From CAXMST01 sp963790085 (lineage in GTDB: Bacteria; Actinomycetota; Thermoleophilia; Solirubrobacterales; 70-9), in the NCBI GenBank assembly GCA_963790085.1, contig CAWBNH010000011.1, forward strand, positions 1-64,000: DNA of 64,000 bases, read 5' to 3'. Below the pieces are notes generated by a model that saw nothing but the letters and a program-made list of their open reading frames with translations, made no database searches and had not been told where the DNA came from. Below are positions 1-6,382 of the stretch, in pieces. The translations under genes were made by a program, and so were the position numbers. Each line of letters begins with the position of its first letter. Within the stretch, counting starts at the first letter, position 1.

Positions 1-586
1 ACCGCCGCACTTGAGCCGGCGGTCGGAGGTCAACGCCCTTGCTCAGCGCCTCGAGCTCGGCGCGTAGCTCGGCGGCACTCTTGACAGCCGCCACGTCCGA
101 CTCGGCGTCCGCACTCTTGACTGCCAGCGTGGCGGTCATCGGATGCGCCGGTGAGACCGTTGGTCCGACCTCGAGCAACTCGACCTCGGAGACCTCGTTA
201 GCGCCGTTGCGTTGCCGCTGCTTCTTGACGACGTAGCCGAATGACCAGCCGCCGACGGCGTTGCTCTTGAGCAAGTCATAGACGCGGCGTGCCGTCGAGC
301 TCGAGTCAATGTCGAGCCGGCCGTCGACTTGCAACCCGCGAGTCGTCTCGCGGACGTCGTTGGGATCGGCGCTGCCGATGATGCTGTGCGGGTCGTCGGT
401 CTTGTGTGACCAGACAATCGGGATGCGCTTGCCGCTCTCACGCCAGCGCCGCAGCGTCTCGGTGAAGCTGCCGTACATCATCCGGTCGCCCACTCTGTCC
501 ACCACGTCGAATACAGCCGCGAGAGCGCTGAAGCGTCCCTCGTCGCCGGCCTTGACCTCGGCCGGGACTTGCTTGTGCTTGCTCAT
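1..586 (-). CDS. HK97-type phage prohead protease (partial, runs off the left edge)
   Basis: My translation from the ATG at 586 gives 195 codons with no stop before the window edge. The protein reads as a caudovirus prohead (capsid maturation) serine protease: an N-terminal core containing GSFTETLRRW, a histidine in IVWSHKTDDP near residue 61, and a serine in GGWSFGYVV near residue 115, both placed as in the HK97 gp4/S78 family. Such proteases cleave the scaffold and capsid protein inside the prohead, and the major capsid gene normally follows, here outside the window. The start overlaps the stop of the upstream HExxH gene by four bases (ATGA), so translation is probably coupled. The C-terminal part seen here is more variable. 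Family assignment is by motif recognition, not a search. Confidence 0.8.
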   Translation of the reverse strand, partial: MSKHKQVPAEVKAGDEGRFSALAAVFDVVDRVGDRMMYGSFTETLRRWRESGKRIPIVWSHKTDDPHSIIGSADPNDVRETTRGLQVDGRLDIDSSSTARRVYDLLKSNAVGGWSFGYVVKKQRQRNGANEVSEVELLEVGPTVSPAHPMTATLAVKSADAESDVAAVKSAAELRAELEALSKGVDLRPPAQVRR

Positions 587-1053
587 GTTGTTGCTCCTAT
601 TGGTTGCGGGTTAGTGCCGGTGGCTGCGGCGAGACGCTCGACGTCCTCGCCGGTGAGCTCGGGTGCGGCGGCAAGCGCTCGTGCGATGGCGGACTGCAAC
701 CGCTTGAAGTCAGGACGCTCGAGCAACTCGCGGGACAGCGCGATACATGCGGCGTACTCGTCCTCGCTCACGTCGAGCGCTCGGATGAGCGTGCCGAGAG
801 CCTCACGCTGCTCTGACTGTGCGTCGGCGTAGCTCGGCGGCCAGTCCAGCGCGGACTCGGCGAGATAGCCGACGAGCGCGGCCACCAGGTCTCGGCGCTT
901 GACCTCATCCGGGATCGGTGCGCTGACACTGCCGACCCGCTCACCGGTGAAGCCGTGGCCGGGTGTCGCTGCGACGTGCTCGACGCGACGGCCGAGCAGC
1001 ACGCACGCGCTCGCGTGCGCTGCCTCATGCCATCGAGTCGACTCGGCCGTCAC
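583..1053 (-). CDS. Element-encoded HExxH protein, possible M41-like metallopeptidase
   Basis: This 156-residue protein has HEAAHA near residue 9, followed by ACVLLGRRVEHV, and then RRDLVAALVGYLAES about 45 residues on. The pattern matches small actinobacterial proteins related to the FtsH (M41) peptidase domain, where HEAGHA supplies two zinc ligands and the catalytic glutamate, and a later segment resembling ALAGPAAE packs beside it. No AAA domain or membrane segment is present, so it would act as a stand-alone cytoplasmic enzyme if active. The gene overlaps both neighbours by four bases (ATGA) and sits directly before the prohead protease in a transcription-coupled series. Its substrate is unknown. 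The third zinc ligand cannot be assigned from sequence alone, so activity is uncertain. Confidence 0.55.
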   Translation of the reverse strand: MTAESTRWHEAAHASACVLLGRRVEHVAATPGHGFTGERVGSVSAPIPDEVKRRDLVAALVGYLAESALDWPPSYADAQSEQREALGTLIRALDVSEDEYAACIALSRELLERPDFKRLQSAIARALAAAPELTGEDVERLAAATGTNPQPIGATT

Positions 1054-1616
1054 CGCTGCACCCTCGTCTGCGACGTTGGGACGCCGGCGATGGGTGGATC
1101 CCAGTAGGCGTTGCCCCGGCTCTGCTCTTGGAATCGCTCGGCGGCTTGGCGTATGGCCTCGGCCTCACGCTCTCGCTGCTCTTGCCGCTCGCGCAGCTGC
1201 TCGGCCCGCTCGCGGTCACGTCGCTGCTCGCGCTCGAGCTCGCCGGGGTCGGGTGGCGGCACGATGCTCCCGCCGGGGATGAATCGCAGCGGCTCGTCGC
1301 TGACTCTCTTGGGACGTCCGGCGAGCTCGTTTGCCGTGAGAAAACGCTTGTGCGCCTCGACGTCGGACGTCGTCTCGAGCCCGGCGGCGAGTCGAGCCTT
1401 ATCGAGCATGCGTCGGCGCTCGGCCGGCTCGGCCCGCTCGAGATTGTCGACCACTTCTCCGAGCGTCTCGGCGTGGTCGCTGACGTAGGCGTCGAACATG
1501 AGCTCGTAGGCGACCGCCCGCTGCTCGCGGTCCTCGATGACGCGGGTGTCCGTCATCGCCTCGAGTAGCGGCTGCTCGGGGTCGCCGCGCCACGGCAGGT
1601 CAATGGTCCAGGTCAT
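1050..1616 (-). CDS. Hypothetical coiled-coil protein of the integrated element
   Basis: A 188-residue protein of unknown function. The first two thirds are mixed helical sequence without a motif I recognise. Residues from about 125 to 170 form a very charged Arg/Glu-rich stretch (for example ELEREQRRDRERAEQLRER) that should be a coiled coil or single long helix. It lies between a 43-residue gene and the HExxH gene, overlapping each by four bases, so it is translated from the same message as the prohead protease. Its position just ahead of the capsid protease would suit a head-assembly, packaging or scaffold role, but nothing in the sequence proves this. Confidence 0.6.
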   Translation of the reverse strand: MTWTIDLPWRGDPEQPLLEAMTDTRVIEDREQRAVAYELMFDAYVSDHAETLGEVVDNLERAEPAERRRMLDKARLAAGLETTSDVEAHKRFLTANELAGRPKRVSDEPLRFIPGGSIVPPPDPGELEREQRRDRERAEQLRERQEQREREAEAIRQAAERFQEQSRGNAYWDPPIAGVPTSQTRVQR

Positions 1617-1744
1617 CGCTTTGTCTCCTTCTTGTGCTGCGCCTCACGCATGCGCTTTTCTCGTGCCGCTGCCGCTCGCCGGATGGCGTCGGCCGCCAGC
1701 TCCTGCGGGCTGCGCGGTTGTTGTGGTTGCTTGTCGTGCGTCAT
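1613..1744 (-). CDS. Small basic protein (43 aa), translationally coupled
   Basis: A short reading frame from ATG 1744 to TGA 1613. It encodes a Gln/Ala/Arg-rich helical peptide beginning MTHDKQPQQPRSPQEL and ending in a run of basic residues. Its ATG overlaps the stop of the excisionase-like gene, and its stop overlaps the ATG of the next gene, both as ATGA. That double overlap within a tight operon is the main evidence that it is real. Just before the downstream start its message carries AAGGAG, which also serves as the ribosome site for the next gene. No function is recognised. Confidence 0.55.
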   Translation of the reverse strand: MTHDKQPQQPRSPQELAADAIRRAAAAREKRMREAQHKKETKR

Positions 1745-2010
1745 GGACGTCGACCTCCTCCGTTCTCGACCCAGCGGTCGAGCTCGGCTCGTTTGAACAA
1801 AGTCCGGCTGCCGTCTTTGGCGTGAGGGATGCGACGTGCGCTGACGAGCGCGTAGATGCGGCTCTTGGGGCAGCGCAGATGCTCAGCCGCCTCGGCCGTG
1901 GTCAGCCACTCAGACACCGCCGGCGACTGCCGCTCAGCGACGAGCTCGGCGGCTCGCTCGGCTATCCGCTCGACCAGTTCGTCCGGCACGTTGACCGTCA
2001 GCCCGTCCAC
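1741..2010 (-). CDS. Excisionase-like helix-turn-helix DNA-binding protein
   Basis: This 89-residue protein ends in a MerR/excisionase-type winged helix: WLTTAEAAEHLRCPKSRIY, then RIPHAKDGSRTLFKRAELDRWV, the usual layout of small phage Xis-like and plasmid regulators (HTH_17 type). The N-terminal half (VNVPDELVERIAERAAELV) is an amphipathic helix likely to mediate dimerisation. I chose the GTG at 2010 because the sequence after it looks like a natural N-terminus; a further upstream GTG at 2052 would extend it into the preceding gene. In phiRv-type elements a protein of this kind directs excision, but a transcriptional role is equally possible. Confidence 0.7.
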   Translation of the reverse strand: MDGLTVNVPDELVERIAERAAELVAERQSPAVSEWLTTAEAAEHLRCPKSRIYALVSARRIPHAKDGSRTLFKRAELDRWVENGGGRRP

Positions 2011-2234
2011 GTCGCCACCGCCCCGACTCGCTTTGCCTCGGATGCCTCCCACTTGGCGATGAGCGCAAACGCAGACTCGCGGTCGCCGACGCGCTCACAG
2101 CCGCCGAGCCGCTCGAGCAGCTTGTGCCACTCGGCGGCGTCGACCGGCGGCCGGCGGTGCTCCGGCGTCTGCTCGCGTAGCACCGCGACCCGGCGTGCGG
2201 CGGCGGCGGCCTCGGTGTACGGCGTGCGACTCAT
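1998..2234 (-). CDS. Hypothetical small protein (78 aa) of the integrated element
   Basis: A 78-residue, Ala/Arg-rich soluble protein starting MSRTPYTEAAAAARR, with no recognised domain. It begins downstream of the repeat-rich non-coding stretch after the ATPase gene and its end overlaps the start of the excisionase-like gene by 13 bases. I see no clear Shine-Dalgarno sequence before the ATG, so the start is tentative. The tight packing with its neighbour supports its being a gene. Confidence 0.45.
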   Translation of the reverse strand: MSRTPYTEAAAAARRVAVLREQTPEHRRPPVDAAEWHKLLERLGGCERVGDRESAFALIAKWEASEAKRVGAVATWTG

Positions 2235-2317
2235 GCTGCACCCGCTCTTAGAAGTAGTCGGCAAAGAGAGCCGCCAAAGAGAGAGAAAGCAGTCTCAGTC
2301 TCGCTCCCATTCCCACC

Positions 2318-2408
2318 CAGTCCCACCCCTAAAGGGGTGGTGGGACTGTGGGACTGGGATTTGGGCTGTCCCAAATGGCACGTTGGGACTCATTGGGACT
2401 CCTGGGAC
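2318..2408. repeat. TGGGAC iteron-like cluster with a large hairpin; candidate replication origin
   Basis: Seven copies of TGGGAC or its complement lie within about 90 bases, beginning at 2320, 2341, 2349, 2368, 2384, 2394 and 2403. Several are spaced 8 to 10 bases apart, close to one helical turn. The first two flank a nearly perfect inverted repeat (2318-2330 against 2333-2348, loop AA). The cluster overlaps the 3' end of the RepA-like ATPase gene and fills the gap to the next gene; more copies occur inside the ATPase gene at 2571, 2637 and 2653. Short direct repeats beside a rep gene are typical of iteron origins. The hairpin could instead, or also, end the ATPase transcript. Confidence 0.5.
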
Positions 2409-3520
2409 AACGCGGCCTCGCCGTCAGGTGTGATGCGGTAGTCCTTGCGCGTCCGGCTCGGTGCCTCGACCTCGATAAACCCGCGCCCGATAAGGGATTG
2501 CAGCGCTCGGTAGTAGGACGTGCGGGCGAGCCCGGTGGCGTCCCGCAGCTTCGAGCCGCTGACCCAATCGGTCCCAAATGCGGCTGAGACTTCCTCGAGC
2601 AGTTGAAGCTCGGTCGGGGCCATCGTCTCACCGCCAGTCCCAACCGCCAAAGTGGGACTCAAACCGTCGTCCTCGAGCACCAGACGCAGCGGTCTGAACT
2701 CGGGCCCGTCCTTCTGCTTTTCGCACGCGAGCTTCATCGCCGCACCGTCAGGACGCAGCGAGACCATCGTGTCCGCCGCTGCTCTCAGCGCCGATGAGCC
2801 GCGCTCGAGCTCGCCGCCCTTGCCTGTGTGGTGGACGACGAGGACTGCCGAGTCATGGCGTCGGCGCACTTCGTCCAGATGGTCGATGAACAGTCCCACG
2901 TCGCGTGCGCTGTTCTCCTCGCCGCCGAGCATGCAGCGAGCGAGCGTGTCGACCACGAGCAGCGACGGTGCTCGGTCGAGCGCGGCGATGGCATCGAGCA
3001 GCGGACCCGTCTCGCCGGCGTAGAAGTTGACCGGCTCGCCGACGACGCGCAGGCCGTCGGCTATGGCCTCGGGCGGGACGTCGCGGGCCTCGAGCCACGC
3101 TGAGATGCGCTGATGCAGTCCGCTCGCACCCTCGGCGGCGATGTAGACGACCAGCCCGCGCTCGGCCTGGTGGTCGAAGAAGTCGGTGCCCGACGCGATG
3201 CAGAGCGCGATGTCCAGCACGAGAAACGTCTTGCCGATGCCGGCGGGGCCAAACGCGACGTTAAAACCGCTCTCTCGGACAAGCTCGCGGACGAGATAGC
3301 GCGGCGGCGGCAGCTGTGCCAAGTCCGCCGGCGTCAGCAGCCGCAGTCCGGTGTGGACGGCCGCCGCCGTCGGCTCAGAGCCGTTTGTAGCGCCGAGCTG
3401 CTCGGCGTCGCACTCAATGCACAGCTCCCTTCCTGGCAGCAGCGCGTCGTTGCCGCAGCCCACGCAGATAGCGAGCGCCGACGGCATCTCGGCGAGCGGG
3501 TCTCGGCGGGTCGAACTCAT
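2390..3520 (-). CDS. RepA-like AAA ATPase / replicative helicase with zinc ribbon and winged helix
   Basis: A 376-residue ATPase of the RepA/RecA-like hexameric helicase type found on plasmids, prophages and satellites. Residues 19-37 hold a CxxC...CxxC zinc ribbon. Residues 91-98 are Walker A (GPAGIGKT), LLVVD near 187-191 is Walker B, and VVHHTGKG near 228-235 is the histidine motif that follows Walker B in RepA (AAA_25) proteins. The C-terminal 80 residues form a winged helix (GSKLRDATGLARTSYYRAL). It probably unwinds or loads onto the element's origin. The chosen ATG has a strong GGAGG about 11 bases upstream and lies one base after the previous stop. Family level is secure; the precise replication role is inferred. 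Confidence 0.8.
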   Translation of the reverse strand: MSSTRRDPLAEMPSALAICVGCGNDALLPGRELCIECDAEQLGATNGSEPTAAAVHTGLRLLTPADLAQLPPPRYLVRELVRESGFNVAFGPAGIGKTFLVLDIALCIASGTDFFDHQAERGLVVYIAAEGASGLHQRISAWLEARDVPPEAIADGLRVVGEPVNFYAGETGPLLDAIAALDRAPSLLVVDTLARCMLGGEENSARDVGLFIDHLDEVRRRHDSAVLVVHHTGKGGELERGSSALRAAADTMVSLRPDGAAMKLACEKQKDGPEFRPLRLVLEDDGLSPTLAVGTGGETMAPTELQLLEEVSAAFGTDWVSGSKLRDATGLARTSYYRALQSLIGRGFIEVEAPSRTRKDYRITPDGEAALSQESQ

Positions 3521-3521
3521 C

Positions 3522-3791
3522 TCAGCTAGTTCCTCCGCTCGTGTGAGGCCGAACACTTCCGGACCCGTGTCCGGAAGTGTTAGCGGCCGCAGCCGCGAGC
3601 AGCGACGAGTCGCCGAGCGCCTCGAGCAAGAGATAGCGCCGCTGCTCCGGCGTCAGCTCGGCGAGTAGCTCGGCCGCCAGCGCCTCGAGGTCCTCGAGGG
3701 TGACGCGCTCGCCGGGTTCCTGGTCGGCGATGAAGTGCGAGACGCGCTGCTCGATGGTCTCTCTGATCGCTTGTCCTGTTGCGTCTGTCAT
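3522..3791 (-). CDS. Hypothetical acidic helical protein (89 aa)
   Basis: An 89-residue protein beginning MTDATGQAIRETIEQRV. Residues 20-60 are acidic and strongly helical (LEDLEALAAELLAELTPEQRRYLLLEAL), and the C-terminus is a Ser/Gly-rich tail. No family is recognised. Its stop codon is one base before the ATG of the RepA-like ATPase, so the two are almost certainly co-translated; a small accessory factor for the ATPase is a reasonable guess and nothing more. Confidence 0.5.
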   Translation of the reverse strand: MTDATGQAIRETIEQRVSHFIADQEPGERVTLEDLEALAAELLAELTPEQRRYLLLEALGDSSLLAAAAANTSGHGSGSVRPHTSGGTS

Positions 3792-3855
3792 GGCTCTTGT
3801 GAAGTGGTTGTGCGGGCGGCTGGTCGAGGACCGGCCACAGCCGCCCGCACGCTCA

Positions 3856-4134
3856 TCAGCCCCGGTCCAGCGCTGCTCGCTCGGCAAGCTGCGCCCGCTT
3901 GAGGTGCGGCTTGACGTGCTGGTATCTCGTCGCCGCCGGGATGTCCTGCTCGCGCTTGGCGTCTCGCCACGCGAGCGACACCGGCTTACGGCAGCGCTTG
4001 CGTGGCTCGGCCCCACACTCGGGGCACGGGTAGTCGAGCGCGGTCGGGCTCGGGCTCATCTCGGGGTCGGCGTAGCCACGGCCAATCCGCGGCGCGGTCA
4101 TGCTCGAGAACAGCACGAGCTGCGCCCCGCTCAT
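3856..4134 (-). CDS. Phage-type zinc finger protein
   Basis: A 92-residue protein with YPCPECGAEPRKRCRKP in its middle, a CxxC plus downstream Cys/His arrangement characteristic of the small DNA-binding zinc finger proteins common in actinophages and their integrated relatives. The C-terminal part is very basic (KPHLKRAQLAERAALDRG) and contains a conserved-looking RYQHVKPH segment, consistent with nucleic-acid binding. Its ATG overlaps the stop of the preceding gene as ATGA. About 64 bases separate it from the next gene. Confidence 0.65.
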   Translation of the reverse strand: MSGAQLVLFSSMTAPRIGRGYADPEMSPSPTALDYPCPECGAEPRKRCRKPVSLAWRDAKREQDIPAATRYQHVKPHLKRAQLAERAALDRG

Positions 4135-4373
4135 CGTGCCCTCCCCTCGTCCAGCGCTTCGGCGAGGAAGTGGTCGACCTCCGCGCCGTAGTCCGGCAGC
4201 GGGCAGACCTCGACCCAGTAGCAATCCGGGCGGGCGACATATATCCGCACCGCCGCCCGCTCGCCAGGAGCGAGCTCTACTTCATCGGTCATGCCCTCGC
4301 CGGGTTGCAGCGGCAGGTTGTGCATGAACGCGGCCACGGCTTGCGGCAGCGTCATCTGTGCAGCGGCAGCCAT
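4131..4373 (-). CDS. Hypothetical protein (80 aa) of the integrated element
   Basis: An 80-residue protein starting MAAAAQMTLPQAVAAFM and containing ERAAVRIYVARPDCYWVEV followed by an acidic C-terminus. No family recognised; the alternating hydrophobic pattern suggests a small beta-rich fold. The start overlaps the stop of the SSB-like gene (TAATG) and its stop overlaps the next start (ATGA), so it is embedded in the replication operon. Confidence 0.5.
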   Translation of the reverse strand: MAAAAQMTLPQAVAAFMHNLPLQPGEGMTDEVELAPGERAAVRIYVARPDCYWVEVCPLPDYGAEVDHFLAEALDEGRAR

Positions 4374-4954
4374 TAGAACGGGATTTCGTCGTCGTCCGAC
4401 GTATCGCCGGCGTCGGCCGGCGCGTCGAGCGGCGCGTTGACGCTGACCGGCTTGCCGTTGCCGCTGCGGTAGTGGCCCCAGTCGAAGCCGTCCGCGACGA
4501 ACGTGGCGAGCTCGTCGGCCTCGGGATGGCGAGCGAGCTCGACGACTGAGTAGTCGTGATACTCGTGCACCTTCCCCTGCTGCTTGCCGAGCGAGCGGAC
4601 GGCGATGGTCTCGCCGACGCTTGGCGCGAGCTTGGCGAGCTCGCCGCGCAGCACATCGCGGTTGGCGTGGACTGCGACGTCCTCGCCGACTGGGACGTCG
4701 ACGTCGACGCGCTTGCCGTCCTCGACCTTCTCGGATGCCGGCACCGGCGAGCGGCCGACGTTGACGAGCGTCAGCACCGGGTAGCGGGGCTGCCGCTCGT
4801 CCTTCGGCTGGACCTCGCCGAGCTCTTTGACGACGCCGACGAGCTCGTTGCCCTCGGCGTCGCGCCAGCTTGGCGATGACCCGCCGCTGCGCTCTGCGTT
4901 TCTTGTGAGCCGCTCGTCCGCGGCGGCCAGTTCGGCCTCCGGTAGACTCTTCAT
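4373..4954 (-). CDS. Putative single-stranded DNA-binding protein with SSB-like acidic tip
   Basis: A 193-residue protein whose last residues are DTSDDDEIPF, almost identical to the acidic tip of bacterial SSB (DDDIPF) that docks SSB partners such as primase and RecO. The body is beta-rich (for example PVLTLVNVGRSP, RVDVDVPVGEDVAVH, GETIAVRSLGKQQGK), compatible with an OB fold, but it is not a close match to classical SSB that I can recognise. An AAGGAA ribosome site lies about seven bases before the ATG. It is the second minus-strand gene after the regulator and precedes the zinc finger and helicase genes, consistent with a replication module. Confidence 0.55.
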   Translation of the reverse strand: MKSLPEAELAAADERLTRNAERSGGSSPSWRDAEGNELVGVVKELGEVQPKDERQPRYPVLTLVNVGRSPVPASEKVEDGKRVDVDVPVGEDVAVHANRDVLRGELAKLAPSVGETIAVRSLGKQQGKVHEYHDYSVVELARHPEADELATFVADGFDWGHYRSGNGKPVSVNAPLDAPADAGDTSDDDEIPF

Positions 4955-5013
4955 TTGAGTATTCCTTTCTGGGTCGGCGCTTTGGTTGATTGCTATTTGC
5001 GCCGGCCCGTTTT

Positions 5014-5292
5014 TTATGTCGGGGTTTCCTCGGCGGCCCCGTCGTCGCCGTTTGCCGTGGTTGGCGGGAAAAGCTTGTCGGCGTCAAACAGCACGTCGAC
5101 CGGCGTGGCGAGTGCGCGGCTGAGCCGCTTCGCCAAGTTCTCCGACGGACGGCCGCCGGCCTCGAGTCGGACGATGGTGCGGCGGCTGCAATCGGCCACG
5201 GCCGCCAGGTCTTGCTGCGTGAGGCTGGCCGCTGTGCGGTAGACGCGCAAAGCCGGAGCCGTCGGCGCCGTGTGGTTTTCTTTCTGCGACAT
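5014..5292 (-). CDS. XRE/Cro-cI family transcriptional regulator
   Basis: This 92-residue protein has a classical HTH_3 domain: LRVYRTAASLTQQDLAAVADCSRRTIVRLEAG, followed by LAKRLSRALATPVDVLF. It is likely the element's repressor or early regulator. I chose the ATG at 5292; a TTG at 5301 is also possible. Neither has a clear ribosome site. The divergent plus-strand HTH gene begins at 5302, so the shared control region would have to overlap coding sequence or the transcripts be leaderless. About 59 bases separate it from the SSB-like gene it probably precedes in the operon. Confidence 0.75.
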   Translation of the reverse strand: MSQKENHTAPTAPALRVYRTAASLTQQDLAAVADCSRRTIVRLEAGGRPSENLAKRLSRALATPVDVLFDADKLFPPTTANGDDGAAEETPT

Positions 5293-5301
5293 GTGGCCCA
5301 A

Positions 5302-5985
5302 ATGGTGAAACCCGCAGACAGCTTTTCCGGCAGCCGCCTAGAAGTCGGCGAAGCTCGACTGACGTGGCAGGAAGTCGCCCACGGTCGGGACGTCCTCGAG
5401 CTCTGGCTCGAGATACGCGACGACGACGACCGGGTTGTCGCTTATCGGCTCGTGCCGGAAGACGGCCGGCCGGTCGTGTCCGAGGTTCGCGTCGGCCAGT
5501 ACGACGAGCAAGCGCGACTGCCGGGAGAGCTCGCCGCCGCTGCGCCTCTCCGTGGCACCGATACGCGCAGCCTGGTGCAGACGGAGACGCCGCTGCGGAC
5601 CGTCCGAGACATCGCCGAGCAACAGATGGCTCACAGCGATTGGCGCCGCGACGTGGTGCGGCGCTTCGGCTTCAATCCCGCGAGGATGCAACCGCGCCGC
5701 CCGCAAGCCATATCCGACGACGAACTGGCCCTGGTTGCCGGCGAGTACGTTGTCGAGCTTCGGAGAAACTCGCGCTCGCCGACCAAGTGCCTCGCCGAGC
5801 AACTCTCCCTCTCCCACCGCACCGTAAGCAGACGGGTTAACGCGGCCCGCGACCGAGACATCCTCACAGGCGGCCGCGGACGGGGACGCTCCGGCGGCGA
5901 GTTGACGGACTACGGCCGCGAGCTACTCGAGCAGACCCAATACGGCCGCGAACTGCTCGAGCAGAGCACGCGGCCGGCGGCGTAA
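5302..5985 (+). CDS. HTH-domain protein at the tRNA end of the element
   Basis: A 227-residue protein, the only plus-strand gene of the element. The first half has beta-like acidic segments (VLELWLEIRDDDDRVVAYRL) and no recognised domain. Residues from about 150 carry a helix-turn-helix (CLAEQLSLSHRTVSRRVNAAR) of the type found at the C-terminus of actinobacterial proteins in mobile elements. The tail contains a near-perfect tandem duplication, YGRELLEQTQYGRELLEQ, encoded at about 5911-5964. The start is uncertain: ATG 5302 is only nine bases from the divergent regulator's start. A DNA-binding role is likely; it is not an integrase of either known class. Confidence 0.55.
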   Translation: MVKPADSFSGSRLEVGEARLTWQEVAHGRDVLELWLEIRDDDDRVVAYRLVPEDGRPVVSEVRVGQYDEQARLPGELAAAAPLRGTDTRSLVQTETPLRTVRDIAEQQMAHSDWRRDVVRRFGFNPARMQPRRPQAISDDELALVAGEYVVELRRNSRSPTKCLAEQLSLSHRTVSRRVNAARDRDILTGGRGRGRSGGELTDYGRELLEQTQYGRELLEQSTRPAA

Positions 5986-6158
5986 GTCCGACGAGCAGGA
6001 CGCTCGCGCCGAGCCTCCTGCCTCGCGTTGCTCGGCTGCGGCCGGCCCTCTTGGCGCGGCCGGCCGCAGCGCGTCGCCGCTACATCGCACCTGCAAGGTG
6101 TTGACCCAGGGGTAGACCCGAGCGGGTTTGTGGCGTCGACCGACGACGTGAGAGCATA

Positions 6159-6186
6159 AGAAAACCCTGCATGTGCAGGGTTTTCT
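6159..6186 (-). terminator. Rho-independent terminator after the CAU tRNA
   Basis: A 13-base perfect inverted repeat (6159-6171 against 6174-6186, loop TG) with AAAACCCTGCA arms lies five bases beyond the tRNA 3' end. Read leftwards it ends in TTTTCTTAT. The same hairpin would also work for rightward transcription out of the element. Confidence 0.75.
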
Positions 6187-6190
6187 CGGA

Positions 6191-6264
6191 TGGGCCGGCC
6201 TGGACTCGAACCAGGGACCTACGGATTATGAGTCCGCTGCTCTGACCAACTGAGCTACCGGCCC
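6191..6264 (-). tRNA. tRNA with CAU anticodon (tRNA-Met, elongator-like; tRNA-Ile2 possible)
   Basis: A complete 74-base cloverleaf: a GGGCCGG acceptor arm pairing with CCGGCCC plus discriminator A, a D-arm with AGTTGGTCA, anticodon loop CTCATAA, and a T-arm with GGTTCGAGTCC. CCA is not encoded. The CAU anticodon with following AA fits elongator Met or the lysidine-modified Ile2 tRNA; sequence alone does not separate them. The 3' half faces the integrated element on the left, so this tRNA is the likely attachment site. Confidence 0.85.
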
Positions 6265-6382
6265 GGGGTGGCGGCTCTCAGCTTAGCTACGCCGATTCCA
6301 GCCGTTCCCCCTCTTCGCGGCCGGTCGTCGGTAGGGTCGGGCGTATGTCGCAGTCGAGCGCTCAAGGGGTCCTCCGCGCTTC

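Noticed and set aside
2300..2660. TGGGAC repeats considered as a CRISPR array
   Set aside because: Repeats are six bases, irregular and in both orientations, without uniform spacers or cas genes.
6191..6264. Calling the CAU tRNA firmly tRNA-Ile2 or initiator Met
   Set aside because: Initiator features (three G-C pairs in the anticodon stem, mismatch at 1:72) are absent; Ile2 against elongator Met cannot be settled by eye.
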